Below are positions 26,097 through 40,074 of a DNA stretch of 64,000 nucleotides, piece after piece (the stretch's first letter is position 1; each line of letters starts with the position of its first letter). Origin of the DNA: Calliopsis andreniformis (taxonomy: Eukaryota; Arthropoda; Insecta; Hymenoptera; Andrenidae); NCBI RefSeq assembly GCF_051401765.1, contig NW_027480547.1, positions 310,001 to 374,000 on the forward strand. The letters are read 5' to 3'. The notes under the pieces are model-generated. The model saw only the letters and a program-made list of their open reading frames with translations, was not told the origin of the DNA and searched no databases. A program made the position numbers and the translations under genes.

Positions 26097-28172
26097 CAGT
26101 CCTCAATCTTCAATCCTCAATCCTCAATCCGCAATCTTCAATCCTCAATCCTCTATCCTCAATCCTCAATCCTCAATCCTCAATCACCAATCCTCAATCT
26201 TCAATCCTCAAACCTCAATCCTCAATCCCCAATCTTCAATCTTCAATCCTCAATACTCAATCCTCAACCCTCAATCTTCAATCCTCAATCCTCAATCCTC
26301 ATTCTTCAATCCTCAACACCCAGTCCTCAATCTTCAATCCTCAATCCTCAATCCTGAATTCTCTATCCTCAATCCTCAACGCTCAGACCTCAAGCATCAA
26401 TACTCAACCCTCAGTCCTCGTCCGCAATCCACACCACTCAATCCTCAATCCTCAATCTTCGATCATCAATATTCAATCATCAATCCTCAATCTTCAATCC
26501 TCTATCCTCAATCCTCAATCCTGAATGTTCAATCCTCAATACCCAATCCTCAATCTTCAATCCTCAATACTCAATCCTCAATCCTCAATCCTCAATCCTC
26601 AGTCCTCAAACCTCAATCCTGAATCCTCAATCCTGAATCCTGAATCTTCAGCCCTCAGTCCTCAACAATCAATTGTCAGTCCTCAATCCTCAATAGAGTA
26701 TACCCAATTCACTGTTTTCAACACTCAATCCCCAATCTTCAATCTTCAAATCTCAATCCACTAACATCAATTCTCATCACTCAACGCTCAACACTCAGAA
26801 CCCAATCCTCAATCTTCAATCCCCAATCCTCAATCCTCAATACTCAATCCTCAATCTTCAATCCTCAATACTCAATCTTCAATCCTCAATCCTCAATCCT
26901 CAATCCTCAATCCTCAATCCTCAATCCTCAATCGTCAATCTCCAATCCTGAATACTCAATCTTCAATCCTCAATCCTCAACCCTCACTCCTCAGTCCTCA
27001 TTCTTCAATCCTCAATACCAAACCCTCAATCTTCAATCCTCAATCCTCAATCCTCAATTCGCAATCCTCAATCCTCAGACCTCAAGCATTAATACCCAAC
27101 CATCAGTCCTCGTCCTCAATCTACAACCCTCAATCCTCAATACTCAATCTTCAATCATCAATATTCAACCTTCAATCCTCAGTCCCCAATACTCAATCCT
27201 CAATCCTCAATCCTCAATCCTTAAACCTCAATACCCAATCCTCAATCCTCAATCCTCAATACTCAATCCTCAATCCTCAGTCCCCAAACCACAATCCTGA
27301 ATCCTCAACCATGAATCCTCAATCTTCAGCCCTCAGTCCTCAACAATCAGTTGTCAATCCTCAATCCTCAATAGACTATCACCAATTCACAGATTTCAAT
27401 ACTCAATACACAATCTGCAATCTTCAAATCTCTATCCACCAACATCAATTCTCATCAATCATCCCTCAACACTCAGTCCTTTATGTTCAATACTCAAACC
27501 TCAATTCTCAATCTTCAATCCTCAATACTGAATCTTCAATCCTCAATCCTCAATCCTCAATCCTCAATCCTCAATCCTCAATCCTCAATCCTCAATCCTC
27601 AATCTTCAATACTCAGTCACCAATCCTCAATCTTCAATCCTCAATCCTCAATCCTCAATCCTCGATCCTCGAACCTCAATCCTCAGTCCTCAATCCTCAA
27701 TCCTCAATGTTCAATCCGCAATACCCAATCCTCAATCTTCAATCCTCTATCCTCAATCCTCAGTCCTCAATCCCCAATCCTCAATCTTCAATCCTCAATC
27801 TTCAATCCTCAATCATCAATCCTCAATACTCAATCTTCAATCCTCAATCCTCAATCCTCAATCCTCAATCCTCAATCCTCAATCCTCAATCCTCAGTCGT
27901 CAATGCTCAATCCCAATCCTCAATCTTCAATCCTCTATCCTCAATCCTCAATCCTCAATCCTCAATCCTCATTCTTCAATCCTCAATCTTCAATCCTCAA
28001 TCATCAATCCTCAATTATCAAACCTCAATACTCAATCTTCAATCCTCAATCCTCAATCCTCAATCCTCAATCCTCAATCCTCAATCCTCAACCCGCAAAC
28101 CTCAGTCCTGAAACCTCAATCCCGAATCCTCAATCCTGAATCCGCAAACATCAGTCCTCAGTCCTCAGTCCT
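25957..28172 (+). repeat. Canonical simple unit B-A-C-A2-E1-K (2,216 bp)
   Basis: B is at 25957, A near 26383, C 26663, A2 near 27078, E1 27341-27487 (private allele GACTATC) and K near 27895. This is the best example of the simple unit. Its length is 317 heptads minus 3 bases, matching the three 6-mers in A, A2 and K. Confidence 0.88.
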
Positions 28173-28872
28173 CAACAATCAATTGTCAATCCTCAATCCT
28201 CAATAGAATATCCTCAATTCACAGTTTTCAATACTCAATCCCCATTCTTCAATCTTCAAATCTCAATCCACAAACATCAATTCTCATCACTCAACCCTCA
28301 ACACTCAGTCCTCAATCTTCAATCCTCAATCCTCAATCCGCAATCTTGAATCCTCAATACTCAATCTTCAATCCTCAATCCTCAATTCTCAATCCTCAAC
28401 ACTCAATCCTCAATCCTCAATCCTCAATCCCCAATCCTCAGTCTTCAATCCTCTATCCTCAATCCTCAATCCTCAATCCTCAATACTCAATCTTCAATAC
28501 TCAATACTCAATCTTCAATCCTCAATCCTCAATCCTCAGTCCTCAATCCTCAATCATCAATTCTCAATCCTCAATCTTCAATCCTCAATCCTCAATCCTC
28601 AATCCTCAATCCTCAATCCTCAATCCTCAATCCTCAATCCTCAATCCTCAATCCTCAGTCGTCAATGCTCAATCCCCAATCCTCAATCTTCAATCCTCTA
28701 TCCTCAATCCTCAATCCTCTATCCCCAATCCTCAATCTTCAATCCTCAATCTTCAATCCTCAATCCTCAATCCTCAATCTTCAATCCTCAACCCTCAATC
28801 CTCAGTCCTGAAACCTCAATCCCGAATCCTCAATCCTGAATCCGCAAACTTCAGTCCTCAGTCCTCAGTCCT
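28173..28872 (+). repeat. Minimal unit B-K (700 bp)
   Basis: This contains only a B box (28173) and a 7-mer-form K (28656). A, C, A2 and E are all absent. With no 6-mer present, its length is exactly 100 heptads. Confidence 0.86.
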
Positions 28873-31034
28873 CAACAATCAATTGTCAATCCTCAATCCT
28901 CAATAGAATATCCTCAATTCACAGTTTTCAATACTCAATCCCCATTCTTCAATCTTCAAATCTCAATCCACAAACATCAATTCTCATCACTCAACCCTCA
29001 ACCCTCAACACTCAGTCCTCAATCTTCAATCCTCAATCCTCAATCCGCAATCCTCAATCCACAATCCTCAATCCGCAATCCTCAATCCTCAATCCCCAAT
29101 CCTCAATCTTCAATCCTCAATCCTCAATCCTCAATCCCCAATCTTCAATCTTCAATCCTCAATAGTCAATCTTCAATCCTCAATCCTCAATCCTCAATCC
29201 TCAATCCGCAATCCTCAATCCTCAATCCTCAATCCTCATTCTTCAATCCTCAACACCCAGTCCTCAATCTTCAATCCTCAATCCTCAATCCTCAATTCTC
29301 TATCCTCAATCCTCAACGCTCAGACCTCAAGCATCAATACTCAACCCTCAGTCCTCGTCCGCAATCCACAACCCTCAATCCTCAATCCTCAATCTTCGAT
29401 CATCAATATTCAATTATCAATCCTCAATCTTCAATCCTCTATCCTCAATCCTCAATCCTGAATGTTCAGTCCTCAATACCCAATCCTCAATCTTCAATCA
29501 TCAATACTCAATCCTCAATCCTCAATCCTCAATCCTGAGTCCTCAAACCTCAATCCTGAATCCTCAATCCTGAATCCTCAGTCTTCAGCCCTCAGTCCTC
29601 AACAATCAATTGTCAGTCCTCAATCCTCAATAGAGTATACCCAATTCACAGTTTTCAACACTCAATCCCCAATCTTCAATCTTCAAATCTCAATCTACTA
29701 ACATCAATTCTCATCACTCAACGCTCAACACTCAGACCCCAATCCTCAATCTTCAACCCCAATCCTCAATCCTCAATACTCAATCCTCAATCTTCAATCC
29801 TCAATACTCAATCTTCAATCCTCAATCCTCAATCCTCAATCCTCAATCCTCAATCCTCTAATCCTCAATCGTCAATCTCCAATCCTGAATACTCAATCTT
29901 CAATCCTCAATCCTCAACCCTCACTCCTCAGTCCTCAATCTTCAATCCTCAATCCTCAATCCTCAATCCTCAATCCTCAATCCTCAATCCTAAATCCTCA
30001 ATCCTCAATCCTCAGTCCCCAAACCACAATCCTGAATCCTCAACCATGAATCCTCAATCTTCAGACCTCAGTCCTCAACAATCAGTTGTCAATCCTCAAT
30101 CCTCAATAGAATATCACCAATTCACAGATTTCAATACTCAATACACAATCTGCAATCTTCCAATCTCTATCCACCAACATCAATTCTCATCAATCATCCG
30201 TCAACACTCAGTCCTTTATGTTCAATACTCAATCCTCAATTCTCGATCTTCAATCCTCAATACTGAATCTTCAATCCTCAATCCTCAATCCTCAATCCTC
30301 AATCCTCAATCGTCAATCCTCAATCCTCAATCCTCAATCCTCGATCCTCGAACTTCAATCCTCAGTCCTCAATCCTCAACCCTCAATGTTCAATCCGCAA
30401 TACCCAATCCTCAATCTTCAATCCTCTATCCTCAATCCTCAGTCCTCAATCCCCAATCCTCAGTCTTCAATCCTCTATCCTCAATCCTCAATCCTCAATC
30501 CTCAATCCTCAATCTTCAATACTCAATACTCAATCTTCAATCCTGAATCCTCAATCCTCAGTCCTCAATCCTCAATCATCAATCCTCAATCCTCAATCTT
30601 CAATCCTCAATCCTCAATCCTCAATCCTCAATCCTCAATCCTCAATCCTCAATCCTCAATCCTCAATCTTCAATACTCAATACTCAATCTTCAATCCTGA
30701 ATCCTCAATCCTCAGTCCTCAATCCTCAATCATCAATCCTCAATCCTCAATCTTCAATCCTCAATCCTCAATCCTCAATCCACAATCCTCAATCCTCAAT
30801 CCTCAATCCTCAATCCTCAGTCGTCAATGCTCAATCCCCAATCATCAATCTTCAATCCTCTATCCTCAATCCTCAATCCTCAATCCGCAATCCTCAATCT
30901 TCAATCCTCAATCTTCAATCCTCAATCCTCAATCCTCAATCTTCAATCCTCAACACTCAATCCTCAGTCCTGAAACCTCAATCCCGAATCCTCAATCCTG
31001 AATCCGCAAACTTCAGTCCTCAGTCCTCAGTCCT
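28873..31034 (+). repeat. Unit B-A-C-E1-K (2,162 bp)
   Basis: B is at 28873, A near 29320, C 29600, E1 30076-30222 and K near 30821. A2 has been lost between C and E1 near 29,935-29,945. An 8-mer (CTCTAATC context) near 29,858 and several private E1 changes are shared only with the unit starting at 53,660. Confidence 0.85.
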
Positions 31035-32572
31035 CAACAATCAATTGTCAATCCTCAATCCTCAATAGAATACCCTCAATTCACAGTTTTCGATACTCAA
31101 TCCCCATTCTTCAATCTTCAAATCTCAATCCACAAACATCAATTCTCATCACTCAACCCTCAACACTCAGTCCTCAACCTTCAATCCTCAATCCTCAATC
31201 CGCAATCTTGAATCCTCAATACTCAATCTTCAATCCTCAATCCTCAATTCTCAATCCTCAACACTCAAACCTCAATCCTCAATCCTCAATCCCCAATCCT
31301 CAATCTTCAATCCTCTATCCTCAATCTTCAATCCTCAATACTCAATCCTCAATCCTCAATCCTCACTCCTCAGTCCACATTCTTCAATCCTCAATGCCAA
31401 ACCCTCAATCTTCAATCCTCAATCCTCAATCCTCAATTCGCAATCCTCAATCCTCAGACCTCAAGCATTAATACCCAACCCTCAGTCCTCGTCCTCAATC
31501 TACAACCCTCAATCTTCAATACTCAATCTTCAATCATCAATATTCAACCTTCAATCCTCAGTCCCCAATACTCACTCCTCAATCCTCAATCCTCAATCCT
31601 CAAACCTCAATACCCAATCCTCAATCCTCAATCATCAATCCTCAATCCTCAATCCTAAATCCTCAATCCTCAATCCTCAGTCACCAAACCTCAATCCTGA
31701 ATCCTCAATCTTCAGCCCTCAGTCCTCAACAATCAGTTGTCAATCCTCAATCCTCAATAGAATATCACCAATTCACAGATTTCAATACTCAATGCTCAAT
31801 CTGCAATCTTCAAATCTCTATCCACCAACATCAATTCTCATCAATCATCCCTCAACACTCAGTCCTTTATGTTCAACCCTCAATCCTCAATTCTCAATCT
31901 TCAATCCTCAATACTGAACCTTCAATCCTCAATCCTCAATCCTCAATCCTCAATCCTCAATCCTCAATCCTCAATCCTCAATCCTCAGTCTTCAATACTC
32001 AGTCCCCAATCCTCAACCTTCAATCCTCAATCCTCAATCCTCAATCCTCGATCCTCGAACCTCAATCCTCAGTCCTCAATCCTCAATCCTCAATGTTCAA
32101 TCCGCAATACCCAATCCTCAATCTTCAATCCTCTATCCTCAATCCTCAATCCTCAATCCTCAATCCCCAATCCTCAATCTTCAATCCTCAATCTTCAATC
32201 CTCAATCATCAATCCTCAATACCCAAGCTTCAATCCTCAATCCTCAATCCTGAATCCTCAATCCTCAATCCTCAATCCTCAATCCTCAATCCTCAGTCGT
32301 CAATGCTCAATCCCAATCCTCAATCTTCAATCCTCTATCCTCAATCTTCAGTCCTCAATCCCCAATCCTCAATCTTCAATCCTCAATCTTCAATCCTCAA
32401 TCATCAATCCTCAATTATCAAACCTCAATACTCAATCTTCAATCCTCAATCCTCAATCCTCAATCCTCAATCCTCAATCCTCAATCCTCAACCCTCATTC
32501 CTCAGTCCTGGAACCTCAATCCCGAATCCTCAATCCTGAATCCGCAAACTTCAGTCCCCCGTCCTCAGTCCT
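31035..32572 (+). repeat. Unit B-A2-E2-K (1,538 bp)
   Basis: B is at 31035 with the ATACCCT allele, A2 near 31455, E2 31727-31873 and K near 32296. It carries CCAAGCTT (a HindIII site) near 32,223, a rare marker shared with about 60,310 and, in a variant form, 62,632. Confidence 0.85.
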
Positions 32573-34034
32573 CAACAATCAACTGTCAATCCTCAATCCT
32601 CAATAGAATATCCTCAATTCACAGTTTTCAATACTCAATCCCCATTCTTCAATCTTCAAATCTCAATCCGCAAACATCAATTCTCATCACTCAATCCTCA
32701 ACACTCAGTCCTCAATCTTCAATCCTCAATCCTCAATCCGCAATCTTGAATCCTCAATACTCAATCTTCAATCCTCAATCCTCAATTCTCAATCCTCAAC
32801 ACTCAATCCTCAATCCTCAAACCTCAATCCCCAATCCTCAGTCTTCAATCCTCTACCCTCAATCCTCAATCCTCAATCCTCAATCTTCAATACTCAATAC
32901 TCAATCTTCAATCCTCAATCCTCAATCCTCAGTCCTCAATCCTCAATCCTCAATCCTCAATCCTCAATCTTCAATCCTCAATACTCAATCTGCAATCCTC
33001 AATCCTCAATCTTAAATACTCAATCCTCAATACTCAATCTTCAATCCTCAATCCTCAATTCTCAATACTCAATACTCAATCCTCAATCGTCAATCCTCAA
33101 TTCCCAATCCTCAATCTTCGATCCTCAATCCTCAATCTTCAATCCTCAATCCTCAATCCTCAATCCCCAATCTTCAATCTTCAATCCTCAATAGTCAATC
33201 TTCAATCCTCAATCCTCAATCCTCAATCCTCAATCCGCAATCCTCAATCCTCAATCTTCAATCCTCAATACTCAATCCTCAACCCTCAATCTTCAATCCT
33301 CAATCCTCAATCCTCATTCTTCAATCCTCAACACCCAGTCCTCAATCTTCAATCCTCAATCCTCAATCCTCAATTCTCAATCCTCAATCCTCGACGCTCA
33401 GACCTCAAGCATCAATACTCAACCCTCAGTCCTCGTCCCCAATCCACAACCCACAATCCTCAATCCTCTATCCTCAATCCTCAATCCTCAATCCTCAATC
33501 CTCAATCTTCAATACTCAATACTCAATCTTCAATCCTGAATCCTCAATCCTCAGTCCTCAATCCTCAATCATCAATCCTCAATCCTCAATCTTCAATCCT
33601 CAATCCTCAATCCTCAATCCTCAATCCTCAATCCTCAATCCTCAATCCTCAATCCTCAATCTTCAATACTCAATACTCAATCTTCAATCCTGAATCCTCA
33701 ATCCTCAGTCCTCAATCCTCAATCATCAATCCTCAATCCTCAATCTTCAATCCTCAATCCTCAATCCTCAATCCTCAATCCTCAATCCTCAATCCTCAAT
33801 CCTCAATCCTCAATCCTCAGTCGTCAATGCTCGATCCCCAATCCTCAATCTTCAATCCTCTATCCTCAATCCTCAATCCTCAATCCCCAGTCCTCAATCT
33901 TCAATCCTCAATCTTCAATCCTCAATCCTCAATCCTCAATCTTCAATCCTCAACCCTCAATCCTCAGTCCTGAAACCTCAATCCCGAACCCTCAATCCTG
34001 AATCCGCAAACTTCAGTCCTCAGTCCTCAGTCCT
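32573..34034 (+). repeat. Unit B-A-K (1,462 bp)
   Basis: B is at 32573 with the CAACTGT allele and a flank reading GGAACCT and CCCCCGTCC. A lies near 33398 (CGACGCT form) and K near 33818 (CGATCCC form). Most of the rest is near-perfect heptamer with two copies of a run of about 180 bp around 33.48-33.79 kb. Confidence 0.84.
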
Positions 34035-37000
34035 CAACAATCAATTGTCAATCCTCAATCCTCAATAGAATATCCTCAATTCACAGTTTTCAATACTCAA
34101 TCCCCATTCTTCAATCTTCAAATCTCAATCCACAAACATCAATTCTCATCACTCAACCCTCAACACTCAGTCCTCAACCTTCAATCCTCAATCCTCAATC
34201 CGCAATCTTGAATCCTCAATACTCAATCTTCAATCCTCAATCCTCAATTCTCAATCCTCAACACTCAATCCTCAATCCTCAATCCTCAATCCCCAATCCT
34301 CAATCTTCAATCCTCTATCCTCAATCTTCAATCCTCAATACTCAATCTTCAACCCTCAATCTTCAATCCTCAATCCTCAATCCTCATTCTTCAATCCTCA
34401 ACACACAGTCCTCAATCTTCAATCCTCAATCCGCAATCCTCAATTCTCAAATCCTCAAACCTCAATCCTCAGACCTCAAGCATCAATACTCAACCCTCAG
34501 CCCTCGTCCGCAATCCCCAACACTCAATCCTCAATCCTCAATTCCCAATCCTCAATCTTCAATCCTCAATCCTCAATCTTCAATCCTCAATCCTCAATCC
34601 TCAATCCCCAATCTTCAATCTTCAATCCTCAATAGTCAATCTTCAATCCTCAATCCTCAATCCTCAATCCTCAATCCGCAATCCTCAATCCTCAATCTTC
34701 AATTCTCAATACTCAATCCTCAACACTCAATCATCAATCCTCAATCCTCAATCCTCATTCTTCAATCCTCTACCCTCAATCCTCAATCCTCAATCCTCAA
34801 CCTTCAATACTCAATACTCAATCTTCAATCCTCAATCCTCAATCCTCAGTCCTCAATCCTCAATCCTCAATCCTCAATCCTCAATCTTCAATCCTCAATA
34901 CTCAATCTGCAACCCTCAATCCTCAATCTTCAATACTCAATCCTCAATACTCAATCTTCAATCCTCAATCCTCAATTCTCAATACTCAATACTCAATCCT
35001 CAATCGTCAATCCTCAATTCCCAATCCTCAATCTTCGATCCTCAATCCTCAATCTTCAATCCTCAATCCTCAATCCTCAATCCCCAATCTTCAATCTTCA
35101 ATCCTCAATAGTCAATCTTCAATCCTCAATCCTCAATCCTCAATCCTCAATCCGCAATCCTCAATCCTCAATCTTCAATCCTCAATACTCAATCCTCAAC
35201 CCTCAATCTTCAATCCTCAATCCTCAATCCTCATTCTTCAATCCTCAACACCCAGTCCTCAATCTTCAATCCTCAATCCTCAATCCTCAATTCTCAATCC
35301 TCAATCCTCGACGCTCAGACCTCAAGCATCAATACTCAACCCTCAGTCCTCGTCCCCAATCCACAACCCTCAATCCTCAATCCTCTATCCTCAATCCTCA
35401 ATCCTCAATCCTCAATCTTCAATACTCAATCTTCAATCCTGAATCCTCAATCCTCAGTCCTCAATCCTCAATCATCAATCCTCAATCCTCAATCTTCAAT
35501 CCTCAATCCTCAATCCTCAATCCTCAATCCTCAATCCTCAATCCTCAATCCTCAATCCTCAATCTTCAATACTCAATACTCAATCTTCAATCCTGAATCC
35601 TCAATCCTCAGTCCTCAATCCTCAATCATCAATCCTCAATCCTCAATCTTCAATCCTCAATCCTCAATCCTCAATCCTCAATCCTCAATCCTCAATCCTC
35701 AATCCTCAATCCTCAGTCGTCAATGCTCAATCCCCAATCCTCAATCTTCAATCCTCTATCCTCAATCCTCAATCCTCAATCCCCAATCCTCAATCTTCAA
35801 TCCTCAATCCTCAATCCTCAATCCTCAAACCTCAATACCCAATCCTCAATCCTCAATCATCAATCCTCAATCCTCAATCCTAAATCCTCAATCCTCAATC
35901 CTCAGTCACCAAACCTCAATCCTGAATCCTCAACCCTGAATCCTCAATCTTCAGCCCTCAGTCCTCAACAATCAGTTGTCAATCCTCAATCCTCAATAGA
36001 ATATCACCAATTCACAGATTTGAATACTCAATGCTCAATCTGCAATCTTCAAATCTCTATCCACCAACATCAATTCTCATCAATCATCCCTCAACACTCA
36101 GTCCTTTATGTTCAATCCTCAATCCTCAATTCTCAATCTTCAATCCTCAATACTGAATCTTCAATCCTCAATCCTCAATCCTCAATCCTCAATCCTCAAT
36201 CCTCAATCCTCAATCCTCAATCCTCAATCTTCAATACTCAGTCCCCAATCCTCAACCTTCAATCCTCAATCCTCAATCCTCAATCCGCGATCCTCGAACC
36301 TCAATCCTCAGTCCTCAATCCTCAATCCTCAATGTTCAATCCGCAATACCCAATCCTCAATCTTCAATCCTCTATCCTCAATCCTCAATCCTCAATCCCC
36401 AATCCTCAATCTTCAATCCTCAATCCTCAATCTTCAATCCTCAATCATCAATCCTCAATACTCAATCTTCAATCCTCAATCCTCAATCCTGAATCCTCAA
36501 TCCTCAATCCTAAATCCTCAATCCTCAATCCTCAGTCGTCAATGCTCAATCCCAATCCTCAATCTTCAATCCTCTATCCTCAATCTTCAGTCCTCAATCC
36601 CCAATCCTCAATCTTCAATCCTCAATCTTCAATCCTCAATCCTCAATCCTCATTCTTCAATCCTCAACACACAGTCCTCAATCTTCAATCCTCAATCCTC
36701 AAACCTCAATCCTCAGACCTCAAGCATCAATACTCAACCCTCAGCCCTCGTCCGCAATCCCCAACACTCAATCCTCAATCCTCAATTCCCAATCCTCAAT
36801 CTTCAATCCTCAATCCTCAACATTCAATCCTCAATCCTCAATCCTCAATCCCCAATCTTCAATCTTCAATCCTCAATAGTCAATCTTTAATCCTCAATCC
36901 TCAATCCTCAATCCTCAATCCGCAATCCTCAATCCTCAATCTTCAATTCTCAATACTCAATCCTCAACCCTCAATCATCAATCCTCAATCCTCAATCCTC

Positions 37001-37691
37001 ATTCTTCAATCCTCAACACCCAGTCCTCAATCTTCAATCCTCAATCCTCAATCCTCAATTCTCAATCCTCAATCCTCAACGCTCAGACCTCAAGCATCAA
37101 TACTCAACCCTCAGCCCTCGTCCGCAATCCGCAACCCTCAATCCTCAATCCTCAATCTTCGATCATCAATATTCAATCATCAATCCTCAGTCCCCAATAC
37201 TCACTCCTCAATCCTCAATCCTCAATCCTCAAACCTCAATACCCAATCCTCAATCCTCAATCATCAATCCTCAATCCTCAATCCTAAATCCTCAATCCTC
37301 AATCCTCAGTCACCAAACCTCAATCCTGAATCCTCAATCTTCAGCCCTCAGTCCTCAACAATCAGTTGTCAATCCTCAATCCTCAATAGAATATCACCAA
37401 TTCACAGATTTCAATACTCAATGCTCAATCTGCAATCTTCAAATCTCTATCCACCAACATCAATTCTCATCAATCATCCCTCAACACTCAGTCCTTTATG
37501 TTCAACCCTCAATCCTCAATTCTCAATCTTCAATCCTCAATCCTCAATCTTCAATCCTGAATCTTCAATCCTCAATCCTCAATCCTCAATCTTCAACCCT
37601 CAACCCTCAATCCTCAGTCCTGAAACCTCAATCCCGAATCCTCAATCCTGAATCCGCAAACTTCAGTCCTCGGTCCTCAGTCCTCAGTCCT
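34035..37691 (+). repeat. Composite unit B-A'-A-K-E2-K-A'-A-E2 (3,657 bp)
   Basis: B is at 34035, A' near 34469 and A near 35318, then K 35714, E2 35966, K 36533, A' near 36716, A near 37083 and E2 37356. This is the first appearance of A'. An 8-mer (CAAATCCT) lies near 34,447. The unit looks like two or three recombined shorter units. K precedes E2 here, an unusual order. Confidence 0.83.
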
Positions 37692-39004
37692 CAACAATCA
37701 ATTGTCAATCCTCAATCCTCAATAGAATATCCTCAATTCACAGTTTTCAATACTCAATCCCTATTCTTCAATCTTCAAATCTCAATCCACAAACATCAAT
37801 TCTCATCACTCAACCCTCAACACTCAGTCCTCAACCATCAATCCTCAATCCTCAATCCGCAATCTTGAATCCTCAATACTCAATCTTCAATCCTCAATCC
37901 TCAATTCTCAATCCTCAACACTCAATCCTCAATCCTCAATCCTCAATCCCCAATCCTCAATCTTCAATCCTCTATCCTCAATCTTCAATCCTCAATACTC
38001 AATCTTCAACCCTCAATCTTCAATCCTCAATCCTCAATCCTCATTCTTCAATCCTCAACACACAGTCCTCAATCTTCAATCCTCAATCCTCAATCCTCAA
38101 TTCTCAATCCTCAAACCTCAATCCTCAGACCTCAAGCATCAATACTCAACCCTCAGCCCTCGTCCGCAATCCCCAACACTCAATCCTCAATCCTCAATTC
38201 CCAATCCTCAATCTTCAATCCTCAATCCTCAATCTTCAATCCTCAATCCTCAATCCTCAATCCCCAATCTTCAATCTTCAATCCTCAATAGTCAATCTTC
38301 AATCCTCAATCCTCAATCCTCAATCCTCAATCCGCAATCCTCAATCCTCAATCTTCAATTCTCAATACTCAATCCTCAACCCTCAATCATCAATCCTCAA
38401 TTCTCAATCCTCATTCTTCAATCCTCAACACCCAGTCCTCAATCTTCAATCCTCAATCCTCAATCCTCAATTCTCAATCCTCAATCCTCAACGCTCAGAC
38501 CTCAAGCATCAATACTCAACCCTCAGTCCTCGTCCGCAATCCACAACCCTCAATCCTCAATCCTCAATCTTCGATCATCAATATTCAATCATCAATCCTC
38601 AATCTTCAATCCTCTATCCTCAATCCTCAATCCTGAATGTTCAATCCTCAATACCCAATCCTCAATCTTCAATCCTCAATACTCAATCCTCAATCCTCAA
38701 TCCTCAATCCTCAATCCTCAATCCTCAGTCGTCAATGCTCAATCCCAATCCTCAATCTTCAATCCTCTATCCTCAATCTTCAGTCCTCAATCCCCAATCC
38801 TCAATCTTCAATCCTCAATCTTCAATCCTCAATCATCAATCCTCAATTATCAAACCTCAATACTCAATCTTCAATCCTCAATCCTCAATCCTCAATCCTC
38901 AATCCTCAATCCTCAATCCTCAACCCTCATTCCTCAGTCCTGGAACCTCAATCCCGAATCCTCAATCCTGAATCCGCAAACTTCAGTCCCCCGTCCTCAG
39001 TCCT
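37692..39004 (+). repeat. Unit B-A'-A-K (1,313 bp)
   Basis: B is at 37692, A' near 38128, A near 38497 and K near 38727 (6-mer form). The K-to-next-B flank carries the GGAACCT and CCCCCGTCC alleles also seen before the B boxes at 32573 and 60659. Confidence 0.84.
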
Positions 39005-40074
39005 CAACAATCAACTGTCAATCCTCAATCCTCAATAGAATATCCTCAATTCACAGTTTTCAATACTCAATCCCCATTCTTCAATCTTCAAATCTCAATC
39101 CACAAACATCAATTCTCATCACTCAATCCTCAACACTCAGTCCTCAATCTTCAATCCTCAATCCTCAATCCGCAATCTTGAATCCTCAATACTCAATCTT
39201 CAATCCTCAATCCTCAATCCTCAATCCCCAATCTTCAATCTTCAATCCACAATCCTCAATCCTCAATCCTCAATCCGCAATCCTCAATCCTCAATCTTCA
39301 ATCCTCAATACTCAATCCTCAACCCTCAATCTTCAATCCTCAATCCTCAATCCTCATTCTTCAATCCTCAACACCCAGTCCTCAGTCTTCAATCCTCAAT
39401 CCTCAATCCTCAATTGTCAGTCCTCAATCCTCGACGCTCAGACCTCAAGCATCAATACTCAACCCTCAGTCCTCGTCCCCAATCCACAACCCTCAATCCT
39501 CAATCCTCTATTCTCAATCCTCAATCCTCAATCCTCAATCCTCAATCTTCAATACTCAATACTCAATCTTCAATCCTGAATCCTCAATCCTCAGTCCTCA
39601 ATCCTCAATCATCAATCCTCAATCCTCAATCTTCAATCCTCAATCCTCAATCCTCAATCCTCAATCCTCAATCCTCAATCCTCAATCCTCAATCCTCAAT
39701 CTTCAATACTCAATACTCAACCTTCAATCCTGAATCCTCAATCCTCAGTCCTCAATCCTCAATCATCAATCCTCAATCCTCAATCTTCAATCCTCAATCC
39801 TCAATCCTCAATCCTCAATCCTCAGTCCTCAATCCTCAATCCTCAATCCTCAATCCTCAGTCGTCAATGCTCGATCCCCAATCCTCAATCTTCAATCCTC
39901 TATCCTCAATCCTCAATCCTCAATCCCCAATCCTCAATCTTCAATCCTCAATCTTCAATCCGCAATCCTCAATCCTCAATCTTCAATCCTCAACCCTCAA
40001 TCCTCAGTCCTGAAACCTCAATCCCGAACCCTCAATCCTGAATCCGCAAACTTCAGTCCTCAGTCCTCAGTCCT
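39005..40074 (+). repeat. Short unit B-A-K (1,070 bp)
   Basis: B is at 39005 with the CAACTGT allele, A near 39439 (CGACGCT form) and K near 39859 (CGATCCC form). It is a shortened relative of the unit at 32,573, lacking about 390 bp between B and A. Confidence 0.83.

Noticed and set aside
27481..27490. TTTATGTTCAA at the end of E boxes as a promoter or translation start
   Set aside because: ATG here starts only repeat-peptide frames. There is no supporting promoter element, and the motif is just the last degenerate heptad of each E box.
35723..37651. A 642-codon open frame that could be called a repetitive secreted or structural protein
   Set aside because: It is wholly heptamer repeat. 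The same 7-residue peptide is open in all three + frames, and there is no signal peptide, domain or non-repeat terminus. Starts and stops come from scattered variants.
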